From an uncultured Clostridia bacterium (GTDB lineage: Bacteria > Bacillota > Clostridia > UMGS1883), in the NCBI GenBank assembly GCA_947624455.1, contig CANQKL010000023.1, positions 1 through 15,469 on the forward strand: 15,469 nt of DNA, read 5' to 3'. Numbering within the stretch: the stretch's first letter is position 1; each line of letters opens with the position of its first letter. The notes under the pieces are model-generated. The model was not told the DNA's origin, did not search any database, and saw only the letters and a list, made by a program, of their open reading frames with translations. The position numbers and the translations under genes were made by a program. Positions 6,425 through 12,991 of this stretch are shown here, piece after piece.

Positions 6425-6940
6425 ATGTTTACCAGTACGATATTTGCCGGTATCCATTCGTCCAGCTTTTTGGGTAAAGTACTCATGGTCATGGGACTGA
6501 CGGTAGGCGCGGTGTGCGCGTTGGTCGCGGCTTATTACATAATCCGAGTCATAGCTAACTGGCGGGTGTTCAAAAAAGCGGGCGAACCCGGCTGGAAGAG
6601 CCTGATACCTATTTATAACCGCTACATAGTCTATAAAATCGCCTGGCGGCCCGGGATATTCTGGCTCAATCTGCTGCTATCCTTCGTTTCGGCCTTTTGC
6701 TACAACTACGGTCTGCCCGACGACAACAGAGTTTTTATAGAAATCAGCGCCGCGCTTATGGCGGTTGCGCTGGCTATAGGCGTTGTTGCGACGTACAAGC
6801 TGTCCAGAGCCTTTGGCCACGGCGTTCCGTTCACGCTGGGACTGCTTTTCCTGAACCCGCTTTTTATCCTCATTTTGGGTCTTGGCCCCTCGGAGTACAG
6901 GGACGCGGCAAGTAAAGGTCAAGAAAACAAAGAAATATAA
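6425..6940 (+). CDS. DUF5684-like multi-pass membrane protein
   Basis: A 171-residue membrane protein of unknown function. About four hydrophobic helices are seen, near residues 17-43, 76-94, 107-127 and 134-151. Between the first two lies the most telling stretch: WRVFKKAGEPGWKSLIPIYN, then YIVYKIAW. The pattern of a Trp/Phe-Lys-Lys-Ala-Gly-x-x-Gly-Trp-x-x-x-Ile-Pro-x-Tyr-Asn loop is shared by small bacterial membrane proteins grouped as DUF5684, some of which are annotated near signal peptidases. The short C-terminal tail is polar. ATG at 6425 is preferred: AAGGAG at 6411-6416 stands 8 bases upstream, whereas the in-frame GTG at 6416 overlaps that site. It follows the spoVAE terminator and ends before a strong terminator, so it may be a single-gene unit. 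Confidence 0.8.
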   Translation: MFTSTIFAGIHSSSFLGKVLMVMGLTVGAVCALVAAYYIIRVIANWRVFKKAGEPGWKSLIPIYNRYIVYKIAWRPGIFWLNLLLSFVSAFCYNYGLPDDNRVFIEISAALMAVALAIGVVATYKLSRAFGHGVPFTLGLLFLNPLFILILGLGPSEYRDAASKGQENKEI

Positions 6941-6982
6941 AATAGCCCGCCAATGTAATTTACCCCTCTGGGTTATTAAAAA

Positions 6983-7049
6983 GGGCTGTAAAAAAAGTCG
7001 CGCAGATCGTCCAAGGGCTTTCTGCACGATTTTTTTTTTTGAACAGCCC
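6983..7049. terminator. Bidirectional terminator / 67-bp imperfect inverted repeat
   Basis: The inner stem pairs AAAAAAAGTCGCGCAG (6990-7005) with CTGCACGAT plus T's (7022-7037), one mismatch and one G-U pair, around a 16-base loop; T's continue to 7040. An outer GGGCTGT (6983-6989) pairs with ACAGCCC (7043-7049) across a 5-base bulge. T runs follow the stem on both strands (eleven on plus, seven on minus), which suits the end of two convergent genes: the DUF5684-like gene on plus and the ytxC-like gene on minus. Confidence 0.8.
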
Positions 7050-7094
7050 CGTGCCTCCAGATCGCATAGGGGATTTTTTAGCTTCCTTGCCCCG

Positions 7095-7799
7095 TCAAAA
7101 ATCTCCGTCCACCGTGCGGACGCAGGGAAACATCAACTGGATACGCCGGAGAAGGCGGTAATTAGTCTCGCCGCCGTAGACGTAGACTGTTCGGGGCGCG
7201 ATGTCCACCATAGCGCTGAGTACCAGATCACAGTGGGAATACCGCCGCCGATCCTCCTCGGGCAGATAGGTGGAATATTCCTGGGTTATCTCCCGGCGCG
7301 CTCCATCGTAAAGCTGGGCGTCGTCGCCGTCGATGACCAGGTGTACGGCGATCAGCTTACTGCCCATTCGGCGCATACGCTTTTCCACGTATTCACCGGC
7401 TATGAGACAGCACAGGTCGCCGTGACGTTCCTCGGCGATAAGCTCAGCCGCGGCGGCGCAGACGGTTCTAAGCTCCCGGCGGTAGCTCTCGCACAGAAAG
7501 TTCAACGCTCCAAGGGGAATGATGAAGTCTGTCCGCGTAAGACAGTCCTCTATTGGGGCGGCGATCATGGCCTGCCGCTCCAGTCGGTAGCTGTTGAGCA
7601 GCTCGTCGTCCTTTGCTGGGGACAAAAGCTCCTCGGCCAGCTCCAACGCCTGCTCCGCGTCGGGAGCGGGCAGGTTGAGCCGACGTATGCAGCCTCTCAG
7701 CAGCCGGGGTTCGTATTTATCTATTATCTCGCGGGCCATAGCGGCGGCAAGCCGCTTCCTGTTCCCGCGCCTGACTCTTACGGGTCGGTCCAGCTCCAA
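7095..7799 (-). CDS. ytxC: YtxC-like sporulation protein
   Basis: A 234-residue cytoplasmic protein resembling the putative sporulation protein YtxC of Bacillus and Clostridia, whose biochemical function is unknown. The similarity is seen mainly in the C-terminal two thirds: a helix near FIIPLGALNFLCESYRRELR, then a pattern of hydrophobic strand VHLVID, and the closing block DLVLSAMVDIAPRTVYVY followed by a short segment ending near a Val-Arg-Thr-Val strand. No membrane segment or signal peptide. The start is TTG at 7799, chosen because GGAGG on the minus strand (7811-7807) sits 7 bases upstream and the frame has no ATG nearby. It lies 35 bases downstream of the GME-fold gene and ends before the shared terminator, so the two appear to form one operon. 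Family assignment is by remembered pattern and is moderately sure. Confidence 0.62.
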   Translation of the reverse strand: MELDRPVRVRRGNRKRLAAAMAREIIDKYEPRLLRGCIRRLNLPAPDAEQALELAEELLSPAKDDELLNSYRLERQAMIAAPIEDCLTRTDFIIPLGALNFLCESYRRELRTVCAAAAELIAEERHGDLCCLIAGEYVEKRMRRMGSKLIAVHLVIDGDDAQLYDGARREITQEYSTYLPEEDRRRYSHCDLVLSAMVDIAPRTVYVYGGETNYRLLRRIQLMFPCVRTVDGDF

Positions 7800-7834
7800 G
7801 TATACACCTCCACTTATCAGCGGGCAGTCCCGCT

Positions 7835-8566
7835 TCAGGTAATATTATTTCCCGTAGCCTTCAGCGGTATTAAGGAGCCTGTGTCGAAGGGCGGTCCGGA
7901 ACTCAGCTCCACAGGCCGGACTCCGTGGCTTTCCAGAAATTTGCCTATCAGCCCGCCGTCGGGCATATGGCCGAGACTGCCGTTTACAGCCAGCAGCTCG
8001 GGAGATATCAGGCCACAGGCCCCGCCAAAGAAACCGTTCTTATACGGCGGCAGCAGGACTCCTTCGTTCCTGATGAGAAGAACGTCCAGACCGGTTCGCC
8101 CCGCCGCTTCGGCAATTCCGACGTCTCCGGTTATGAGCGCGTTTTCTCCCACGGGAGCCACGGAGCATTTGGCATAGCCTTGTTTTACAGGCAAAATTTC
8201 GTAACGCCGCTCTAGCTCCCTCAAAAGTATACCGTCACAGACCGAGGGATTGAGAATGGCAAATTTACCCACCACAACAACATTATATGCCGTATCCGCC
8301 GGATAGCTCACGCCAAGGGCTTGTCCGCCGCGAATCACGGAAAAGCCGTGCGGCTCCAAGGCGGCGCGGTAATAGTCGCAGGTGTCCGGAGGACAGACTA
8401 CCTCGGCCCCGCCCAGGGGACAGAGACCCAGATCCGCGTGGCGGCCCAGCGCCGGGGGCAGAGCCGCCGCCTCCGGCGCTGGGACTATTTCTATCCCCGC
8501 CGCGCTAAAGCCGCTTACCGCCAGCTCTACAGGCCCTTGTGGCAGATAGGGAATGTCTATAAACAT
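7835..8566 (-). CDS. DUF6873-like GME-fold protein
   Basis: A 243-residue protein whose repeated motifs fit the guanidine-modifying-enzyme fold grouped as DUF6873, function unknown. Visible landmarks: RHADLGLCPLG (about 42-52), DTAYNVVVVGKFAILNP (91-107), GYAKCSVAPV (130-139), ALITGDVGIA (143-152), GFFGGACGLIS (178-188), NGSLGHMPDGGLI (195-207) and a C-terminal DTGSLIPLKA. Known enzymes of this fold act on arginine-like substrates with a catalytic Cys near the C-terminus; here the last Cys is C184, so catalysis by that route is not evident. ATG at 8566 has GGGAGG 6 bases upstream on the minus strand and a promoter about 35 bases further. It leads a minus-strand pair with the ytxC-like gene and is divergent from dgt. 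Confidence 0.75.
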   Translation of the reverse strand: MFIDIPYLPQGPVELAVSGFSAAGIEIVPAPEAAALPPALGRHADLGLCPLGGAEVVCPPDTCDYYRAALEPHGFSVIRGGQALGVSYPADTAYNVVVVGKFAILNPSVCDGILLRELERRYEILPVKQGYAKCSVAPVGENALITGDVGIAEAAGRTGLDVLLIRNEGVLLPPYKNGFFGGACGLISPELLAVNGSLGHMPDGGLIGKFLESHGVRPVELSSGPPFDTGSLIPLKATGNNIT

Positions 8567-8599
8567 AACGGGCCTCCCTTTCGTAAATTCTTTGATGTT

Positions 8600-8628
8600 A
8601 TCTTATCACGGCGCGCTCATCTTGTCAA
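8600..8628 (-). promoter_or_regulatory. Sigma-A promoter of the GME-fold/ytxC-like operon
   Basis: On the minus strand a perfect TTGACA (8628-8623) is followed after exactly 17 bp by TAAGAT (8605-8600), four of six matches to the -10 consensus. Transcription would start near 8593, leaving about 27 nt to the ATG at 8566 with its GGGAGG site. On the plus strand, a TATAAT at 8664-8669 may serve dgt, but no good -35 box accompanies it. Confidence 0.65.
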
Positions 8629-8746
8629 GTTGGGAATAATTTATAGCGGCTTGCGCATAAATATATAATGATAAAGTGGGAGAGGATTTTTGAAAAATTT
8701 GTAGAATAATAAAATAGAGGAAAAATCTGCAAGGGATGTGACCACC

Positions 8747-9736
8747 ATGACCGTCAGGGAAGCGACTGAGGACATCGAGGCGAGAACTCTTTCGCCGGCG
8801 GCTACCCTGAGCCGCAATACCAGGGGTAGGGAAAGGCCCGCTGAGCTTTGTGAGCTGAGAACTGAGTTCCAGCGGGACAGGGACAAGATACTTCACTGTA
8901 AATCTTTCCGCCGCCTGAAGCACAAGACCCAAGTTTTCATCACTCCCGAGGGAGATCATTACCGGACGAGGCTGACCCACACCCTCGAGGTGAGCCAGAT
9001 CGCCCGTACCATAGCCAGGGGACTGAGGCTTAACGAGGATCTGACAGAGGCCATGGCCTTGGGCCACGACCTGGGTCACACGCCCTTCGGCCACGCCGGG
9101 GAAAAGGTATTAGATACCCTGTGCGACGGCGGCTTCCGCCATAACGAGCAAAGCCTTAGGGTGGTGGACCATATAGAAAAGCTTAACCTTACCTGGGAGG
9201 TCAGGGACGGCATCCTCTGCCATACCGGCCCGAAGGAGGCTTCCACTCCCGAAGGCCGTGTCCTGCACCTGGCGGATCAGATCGCATACATAAACCACGA
9301 TATTGACGACGCTATCCGGGGCGGGATCCTGCACGGAGGGGATATACCCAAAGAAATAACCGAAATTTTGGGCGATTCTCACGGAAAAAGAATAGATACC
9401 CTGGTCAAGGACATAATATATAACAGTATGGGCCGGGACAGGCCTCAAATGACCGACGGCGTAGGCCGCGCCATGAACCGGCTGAGGGATTTTATGTTTG
9501 AGAGGGTGTACCTGGATTCCTCCGCGAAAACCGAGGAAAAAAAGGTTCGTGGAATAATAGAGGGACTGTTTTACCACTATATCGGGCATCCGGAGGAGAT
9601 GTCCGCGGCGCCCGAAGCCAATTACAGCCGAGGCACGGAACGGGCGGTCTGCGACTATATAGCGGGAATGAGCGACCGCTTCGCCCTCTACTGCTATGAA
9701 AATATTTATATCCCAAAAAGCTGGAATAAAATTTAG
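8747..9736 (+). CDS. dgt: Deoxyguanosinetriphosphate triphosphohydrolase-like protein
   Basis: A 329-residue HD-domain dNTP triphosphohydrolase, which splits dNTPs to nucleosides and tripolyphosphate and so trims DNA precursor pools. N-terminal landmarks are MTVREATE, LSPAATLSRNTRGR and FQRDRDKILHCKSFRRLKHKTQVF. The metal-binding HD set is complete: H78 in RLTHTLEVSQIART, H107-D108 in ALGHDLGHTPFGHAGE (with H111 and H116), and D177 in HLADQIAYINHD. The length fits the short Firmicutes form. ATG at 8747 is chosen over the in-frame GTG at 8738 because AAGGGA at 8731-8736 is 10 bases from the former and only 1 from the latter, and the family N-terminus begins there. It leads the dgt-dnaG-rpoD cluster, 71 bases before dnaG, with no terminator between. 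Confidence 0.94.
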   Translation: MTVREATEDIEARTLSPAATLSRNTRGRERPAELCELRTEFQRDRDKILHCKSFRRLKHKTQVFITPEGDHYRTRLTHTLEVSQIARTIARGLRLNEDLTEAMALGHDLGHTPFGHAGEKVLDTLCDGGFRHNEQSLRVVDHIEKLNLTWEVRDGILCHTGPKEASTPEGRVLHLADQIAYINHDIDDAIRGGILHGGDIPKEITEILGDSHGKRIDTLVKDIIYNSMGRDRPQMTDGVGRAMNRLRDFMFERVYLDSSAKTEEKKVRGIIEGLFYHYIGHPEEMSAAPEANYSRGTERAVCDYIAGMSDRFALYCYENIYIPKSWNKI

Positions 9737-9762
9737 AGATAAAAAAGGGTTTTCGGGACTTG

Positions 9763-9769
9763 TGTCGAA
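9763..9769 (+). promoter_or_regulatory. Spo0A-box-like site upstream of dnaG
   Basis: TGTCGAA, an exact copy of the core 0A box, lies in the 71-base gap between dgt and dnaG, 38 bases before the GTG start. A 7-base match is expected about twice by chance in a window of this length on both strands, and one also occurs inside alaS (1818-1824), so this is only suggestive. The intergenic location is the reason for listing it. Confidence 0.3.
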
Positions 9770-9807
9770 ATAATAATTATACAAAAGCAGGAAAGGAGAG
9801 AACTTAA

Positions 9808-11559
9808 GTGGCGCGCTATTCCGACGATGTCCTTAATGAGGTCAGGAACGCCGTTGACCTGGTGGAGCTGGCTTCCGCCTATGTCCGCCTCAAACGCAGC
9901 GGCAGAGGATATGTGGGCTGCTGCCCCTTTCACAAGGAAAAAACGCCCTCCTTTCACATCGACGCTGACAAACAGCTCTATCACTGCTTCGGTTGCGGGG
10001 CTGGCGGCTCGGTATTTCAGTTCGTTATGGCCGCCGAGGGGTTGGATTTTCCTGACGCGGTCAAGTTCGTGGCCGAGCGGGGCGGCGTAAGGCTGCCCGA
10101 GCTGGGGGACGACGACAGCGAGGACATATACCGCCGCAAGAGGGAAATGTACGCCATGAATAAGGCTGCGGCCCGGTACTTTAGGGACTGCCTTTTCTCC
10201 ACCGAGGGGGAGGAGGCCCGAAATTATCTCCAGCGACGGCGGCTCACCAGTAAAACTGTGGCCTCCTTTGGCTTGGGCTACGCTCCAAAGGGCTGGGACG
10301 GACTGCTCCGGCATCTGGAGGAAAAGGGCTTTGCAAAGGATATGATAGCCGAGGCGGGGCTTTGCATCCGCAACGAAAAGGGCCATATGTACGACCGTTT
10401 TCGCGACAGGGTAATGTTCCCGATATTCGACGTCCGTCAGAACATAATCGGCTTTGGCGGCCGCGTTATGGAGGGGAGCGGGGCAAAGTACCTGAACTCC
10501 CCCGAGAGCATAATCTACGACAAGGGAAAGAACCTTTTCGCTCTAAACATTGCAAAAAAAAGCAAACGCGGCTATTATGTGCTTGTGGAGGGCTATATGG
10601 ACGTGATAAGTCTCCATCAGGCGGGCATCGACTGCGCCGTGGCGGGCTGCGGCACGGCCCTGACCGAGGCCCAGGCCCGGCTCATTTCCAAGGGCAACGC
10701 CGTCTATCTCTGCTATGACATGGACGAGGCGGGGCAAAAGGCGTTGGCTCGGGCTTCGGCTATTTTCAACGGCTTGGACGTGAAGCTGAAGGTCATATCC
10801 ATCCCCGATGGAAAGGACGCGGACGAGTTCATAAAAAAATACGGCGGCGCCAAATTTGAGGAGCTGCTGGAAAGCTCGTCCTCGGTGACGGAAAACAAGA
10901 TCGACACTTTGCTGAGCCGATACGACGCTGAGGATGTGGGTCAGACCGTGGAGCTTTTGGGCGAGGCGGCCCCCATTCTGGCGGCTATAGGCAACGCGGT
11001 GGAGAGGGAAGCCTACATAAGGAAGCTCTCGGCCCGGACGGGCATCAGCGTTCAGTCCATTACCACCGAGGTACGCAAGGCCGACCGCAGGGACAGCCGT
11101 CGGCAGCAGAGAGAGCAGGTGCTCAGGAACGTGTACCAGAACCGGAGCCAACAGCCCTTTGCGCCCAAGAGCCGCCGCGAGGCGGCGGAAGCCAAGCTCC
11201 TTGGAATTTTGGCCGAGGACAGAGAAATTTATGTCAAAATAAGGGACAACCTAAGTCCCGAGCTTTTTTCCGAGGGACTGAATAGGGATATTTTTACTGA
11301 AATTCAGGAATGCTATAAGGGCGAGGAGCCTTCCGCCGAGCAGTATCTCATGAACCGTTTTGAACGGCGGGAGGAGGAACTGGCCGCGGTCATAATAAAA
11401 AGCGACGATCCCGACAACCGCCTTGCGGCGGCGGAGGACTACATAGAGGTCATCCGGGGAGAGGATTTGGAAAAACGCATTGCCGAGGCTGAGAAGAACG
11501 GGGACGTGGTTCTTCTGGCCCAACTGATAAAGAACAAACACCGAAAGGCAGGAACATGA
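9808..11559 (+). CDS. dnaG: DNA primase
   Basis: Makes RNA primers for Okazaki fragments and replication start with the DnaB helicase. The 583 residues match E. coli DnaG (581). In order: N-terminal CHC2 zinc finger with C39 and H42 (CPFHKEKTPSF) and C60 and C63 (YHCFGCGAGGSVF); RNA polymerase core with SPESIIYDKGKNLF around 231-244; TOPRIM with E261 in VLVEGYMD and the acidic pair D304, D306 in CYDMDEAG; and a helical C-terminal helicase-binding domain from about residue 450. The start is GTG at 9808, with AAGGAG at 9793-9798 nine bases upstream. The stop TGA is followed after one base by the rpoD ATG, so the two are translationally coupled, as in the primase-sigma operons of many bacteria. 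Confidence 0.98.
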   Translation: MARYSDDVLNEVRNAVDLVELASAYVRLKRSGRGYVGCCPFHKEKTPSFHIDADKQLYHCFGCGAGGSVFQFVMAAEGLDFPDAVKFVAERGGVRLPELGDDDSEDIYRRKREMYAMNKAAARYFRDCLFSTEGEEARNYLQRRRLTSKTVASFGLGYAPKGWDGLLRHLEEKGFAKDMIAEAGLCIRNEKGHMYDRFRDRVMFPIFDVRQNIIGFGGRVMEGSGAKYLNSPESIIYDKGKNLFALNIAKKSKRGYYVLVEGYMDVISLHQAGIDCAVAGCGTALTEAQARLISKGNAVYLCYDMDEAGQKALARASAIFNGLDVKLKVISIPDGKDADEFIKKYGGAKFEELLESSSSVTENKIDTLLSRYDAEDVGQTVELLGEAAPILAAIGNAVEREAYIRKLSARTGISVQSITTEVRKADRRDSRRQQREQVLRNVYQNRSQQPFAPKSRREAAEAKLLGILAEDREIYVKIRDNLSPELFSEGLNRDIFTEIQECYKGEEPSAEQYLMNRFERREEELAAVIIKSDDPDNRLAAAEDYIEVIRGEDLEKRIAEAEKNGDVVLLAQLIKNKHRKAGT

Positions 11560-11560
11560 T

Positions 11561-12649
11561 ATGGGCGAAAACACAAATGTAAACAAAAAAGCCATTCTCA
11601 AGGAGCTTCTTGACAAGGGGAAGCAGAAGGGTATGCTGACGAAGAAGGACATTGAGGAGGGCCTCAGCGAGCTGGAGCTGGATGTGGAGCAGATAGAAAA
11701 GCTCTATGACAATCTGGAATCCATGGGAATCGACGTTGTGGGTGACATCGACGCGGAAATTCAGGATATGGACGACGTCCCTGACGAGGATCTGGAAAAC
11801 CTCACCATTCCTGAAAGCATCAGCGTTGACGACCACGTCCGTATGTACCTGAAGGAGATAGGCAAGGTTCCCCTCCTGAGCCAGAAGGAGGAGCTGCACT
11901 ATGCCGAACTCATGGCCAAGGGCGATGAGGAGGCAAAAAATAAGCTGACCGAGGCAAATCTTCGCCTTGTGGTCAGCATAGCTAAGCGTTATGTGGGCCG
12001 AGGAATGCTCTTTCTTGACTTGATACAGGAAGGAAACCTCGGTTTGATAAAGGCTGTGGAAAAGTTCGATTACACCAAGGGATATAAGTTCAGCACCTAT
12101 GCCACCTGGTGGATAAGACAGGCCATTACCCGGGCTATCGCCGATCAGGCCCGAACCATCCGTATCCCCGTCCATATGGTGGAGACTATCAATAAGCTCA
12201 TCCGCGTCTCCCGCCAGCTCCTTCAGGAGCTGGGGCGTGAACCCACCGCCGAAGAGATCTCCAAGGAGATGAACATGAGCGTGGACAAGGTTCGCGAGAT
12301 AATGAAGATAGCCCAGGAGCCGGTTTCGTTGGAGACTCCTATCGGCGAGGAGGAGGACAGCCATCTGGGCGACTTTATTCCGGATGACGACGCTCCCGCT
12401 CCCAGTGAGGCCGCCAGCTTCATGCTTCTCAAGGAGCAGCTCATGGAGGTGCTTGGCACCCTTGCTCCCCGTGAGGAAAAGGTGCTGCGTCTCCGCTTCG
12501 GCCTTGAGGACGGACGGGCCAGAACTCTTGAGGAGGTCGGCAGCGCCTTCAACGTCACCCGTGAGCGCATCCGCCAGATCGAGGCCAAGGCCCTGCGCAA
12601 GCTCCGCCACCCCAGCCGGAGCAAGAAGCTCAGAGATTTTTTGGAATAG
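11561..12649 (+). CDS. rpoD: RNA polymerase primary sigma factor (sigma-A)
   Basis: The housekeeping sigma factor, 362 residues (B. subtilis SigA 371). Region 1.1-like helices span about 10-65, then an acidic linker; region 1.2 begins VDDHVRMYLKEIGKVPLLS; region 2 carries LRLVVSIAKRY, DLIQEGNLGLIKAVEKFD and the -10-binding helix YATWWIRQAITRAIADQ (180-196); region 3 follows RTIRIPVHMVETINK; region 4 ends with the -35-binding helix-turn-helix LEEVGSAFNVTRERIRQIEAKALRKL. It starts one base after the dnaG stop, with an AGGA binding site inside dnaG. Consensus TTGACA/TATAAT promoters before alaS and rpsU agree with a normal sigma-A. A terminator at 12674-12704 ends the transcript. Confidence 0.98.
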   Translation: MGENTNVNKKAILKELLDKGKQKGMLTKKDIEEGLSELELDVEQIEKLYDNLESMGIDVVGDIDAEIQDMDDVPDEDLENLTIPESISVDDHVRMYLKEIGKVPLLSQKEELHYAELMAKGDEEAKNKLTEANLRLVVSIAKRYVGRGMLFLDLIQEGNLGLIKAVEKFDYTKGYKFSTYATWWIRQAITRAIADQARTIRIPVHMVETINKLIRVSRQLLQELGREPTAEEISKEMNMSVDKVREIMKIAQEPVSLETPIGEEEDSHLGDFIPDDDAPAPSEAASFMLLKEQLMEVLGTLAPREEKVLRLRFGLEDGRARTLEEVGSAFNVTRERIRQIEAKALRKLRHPSRSKKLRDFLE

Positions 12650-12673
12650 GGAATCGTTATAATTCGCGCCGTC

Positions 12674-12704
12674 AGGGAGTTCGGTTCGTTCCGGACTCCT
12701 TTTT
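12674..12704 (+). terminator. Intrinsic terminator of the dgt-dnaG-rpoD cluster
   Basis: GGAGTTCGG (12676-12684) pairs with CCGGACTCC (12691-12699), nine pairs with one G-U, around a TTCGTT loop; the stem extends by G-U and A-T outward. Five T's follow (12700-12704). It works for the plus strand only; the minus strand has no T run here. Confidence 0.85.
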
Positions 12705-12712
12705 CCTGTCAG

Positions 12713-12991
12713 TCAGATCACGTTCACCACTATGGCCGCCGCTCCGGCCAGCACCGCCACGGCGGCGGTTATGGCAAAGGGCAGAAAATCCAGTCCTCCG
12801 TCCCCGGGAGAGCGCTTTGGCCGCGGCGGCGGAGCCTGGGAGGGGAAAATGTACTCCTCGATTATCCTTTCCGCCTCATAGACGGCGCTGCCGTTTTCCT
12901 CCTGGCCGTCCTTCAACAGAAAGACCGCCTGTTCAAAGTTGGGGGAGTTCAGGTTCTTTAGAACTATGACCCTCCGCTCTCTGCTTTTCAA
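12713..12991 (-). CDS. Small tail-anchored membrane protein coupled to spoIIE (unknown function)
   Basis: A 92-residue protein I do not recognise as a named family. It has a short soluble N-terminal part with a strand RVIVLKNLNSPNFEQAVFLL, an amphipathic helix around SAVYEAERIIEEYIF, a Pro-rich basic linker APPPRPKRSPG near 53-63, and one hydrophobic C-terminal helix (about 68-91) running to the end, a tail-anchor arrangement with the N-terminus predicted to face the cytoplasm. The start is TTG at 12991, overlapping the spoIIE TGA by four bases (TTGA), with GAGGAGG 6-8 bases upstream inside spoIIE; this implies translational coupling and shared transcription. Its place directly after spoIIE suggests a role at the sporulation septum, but that is inference only. 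Confidence 0.75.
   Translation of the reverse strand: MKSRERRVIVLKNLNSPNFEQAVFLLKDGQEENGSAVYEAERIIEEYIFPSQAPPPRPKRSPGDGGLDFLPFAITAAVAVLAGAAAIVVNVI

Noticed and set aside
6882..8177. Plus-strand open frame of 431 codons opposite the ytxC-like and GME-fold genes
   Set aside because: It runs through the large terminator at 6983-7049, has no ribosome binding site, and resembles no family; the minus-strand genes have starts, binding sites and family motifs.
8661..8715. dgt promoter from TATAAT at 8664 or TTGAAA at 8690
   Set aside because: The TATAAT has no -35 at 16-18 bp and the TTGAAA is only 14 bp from TAAAAT; neither is good enough to annotate.
11450..12610. Minus-strand open frame of 386 codons opposite rpoD
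   Set aside because: Antisense shadow of a highly conserved sigma factor gene.
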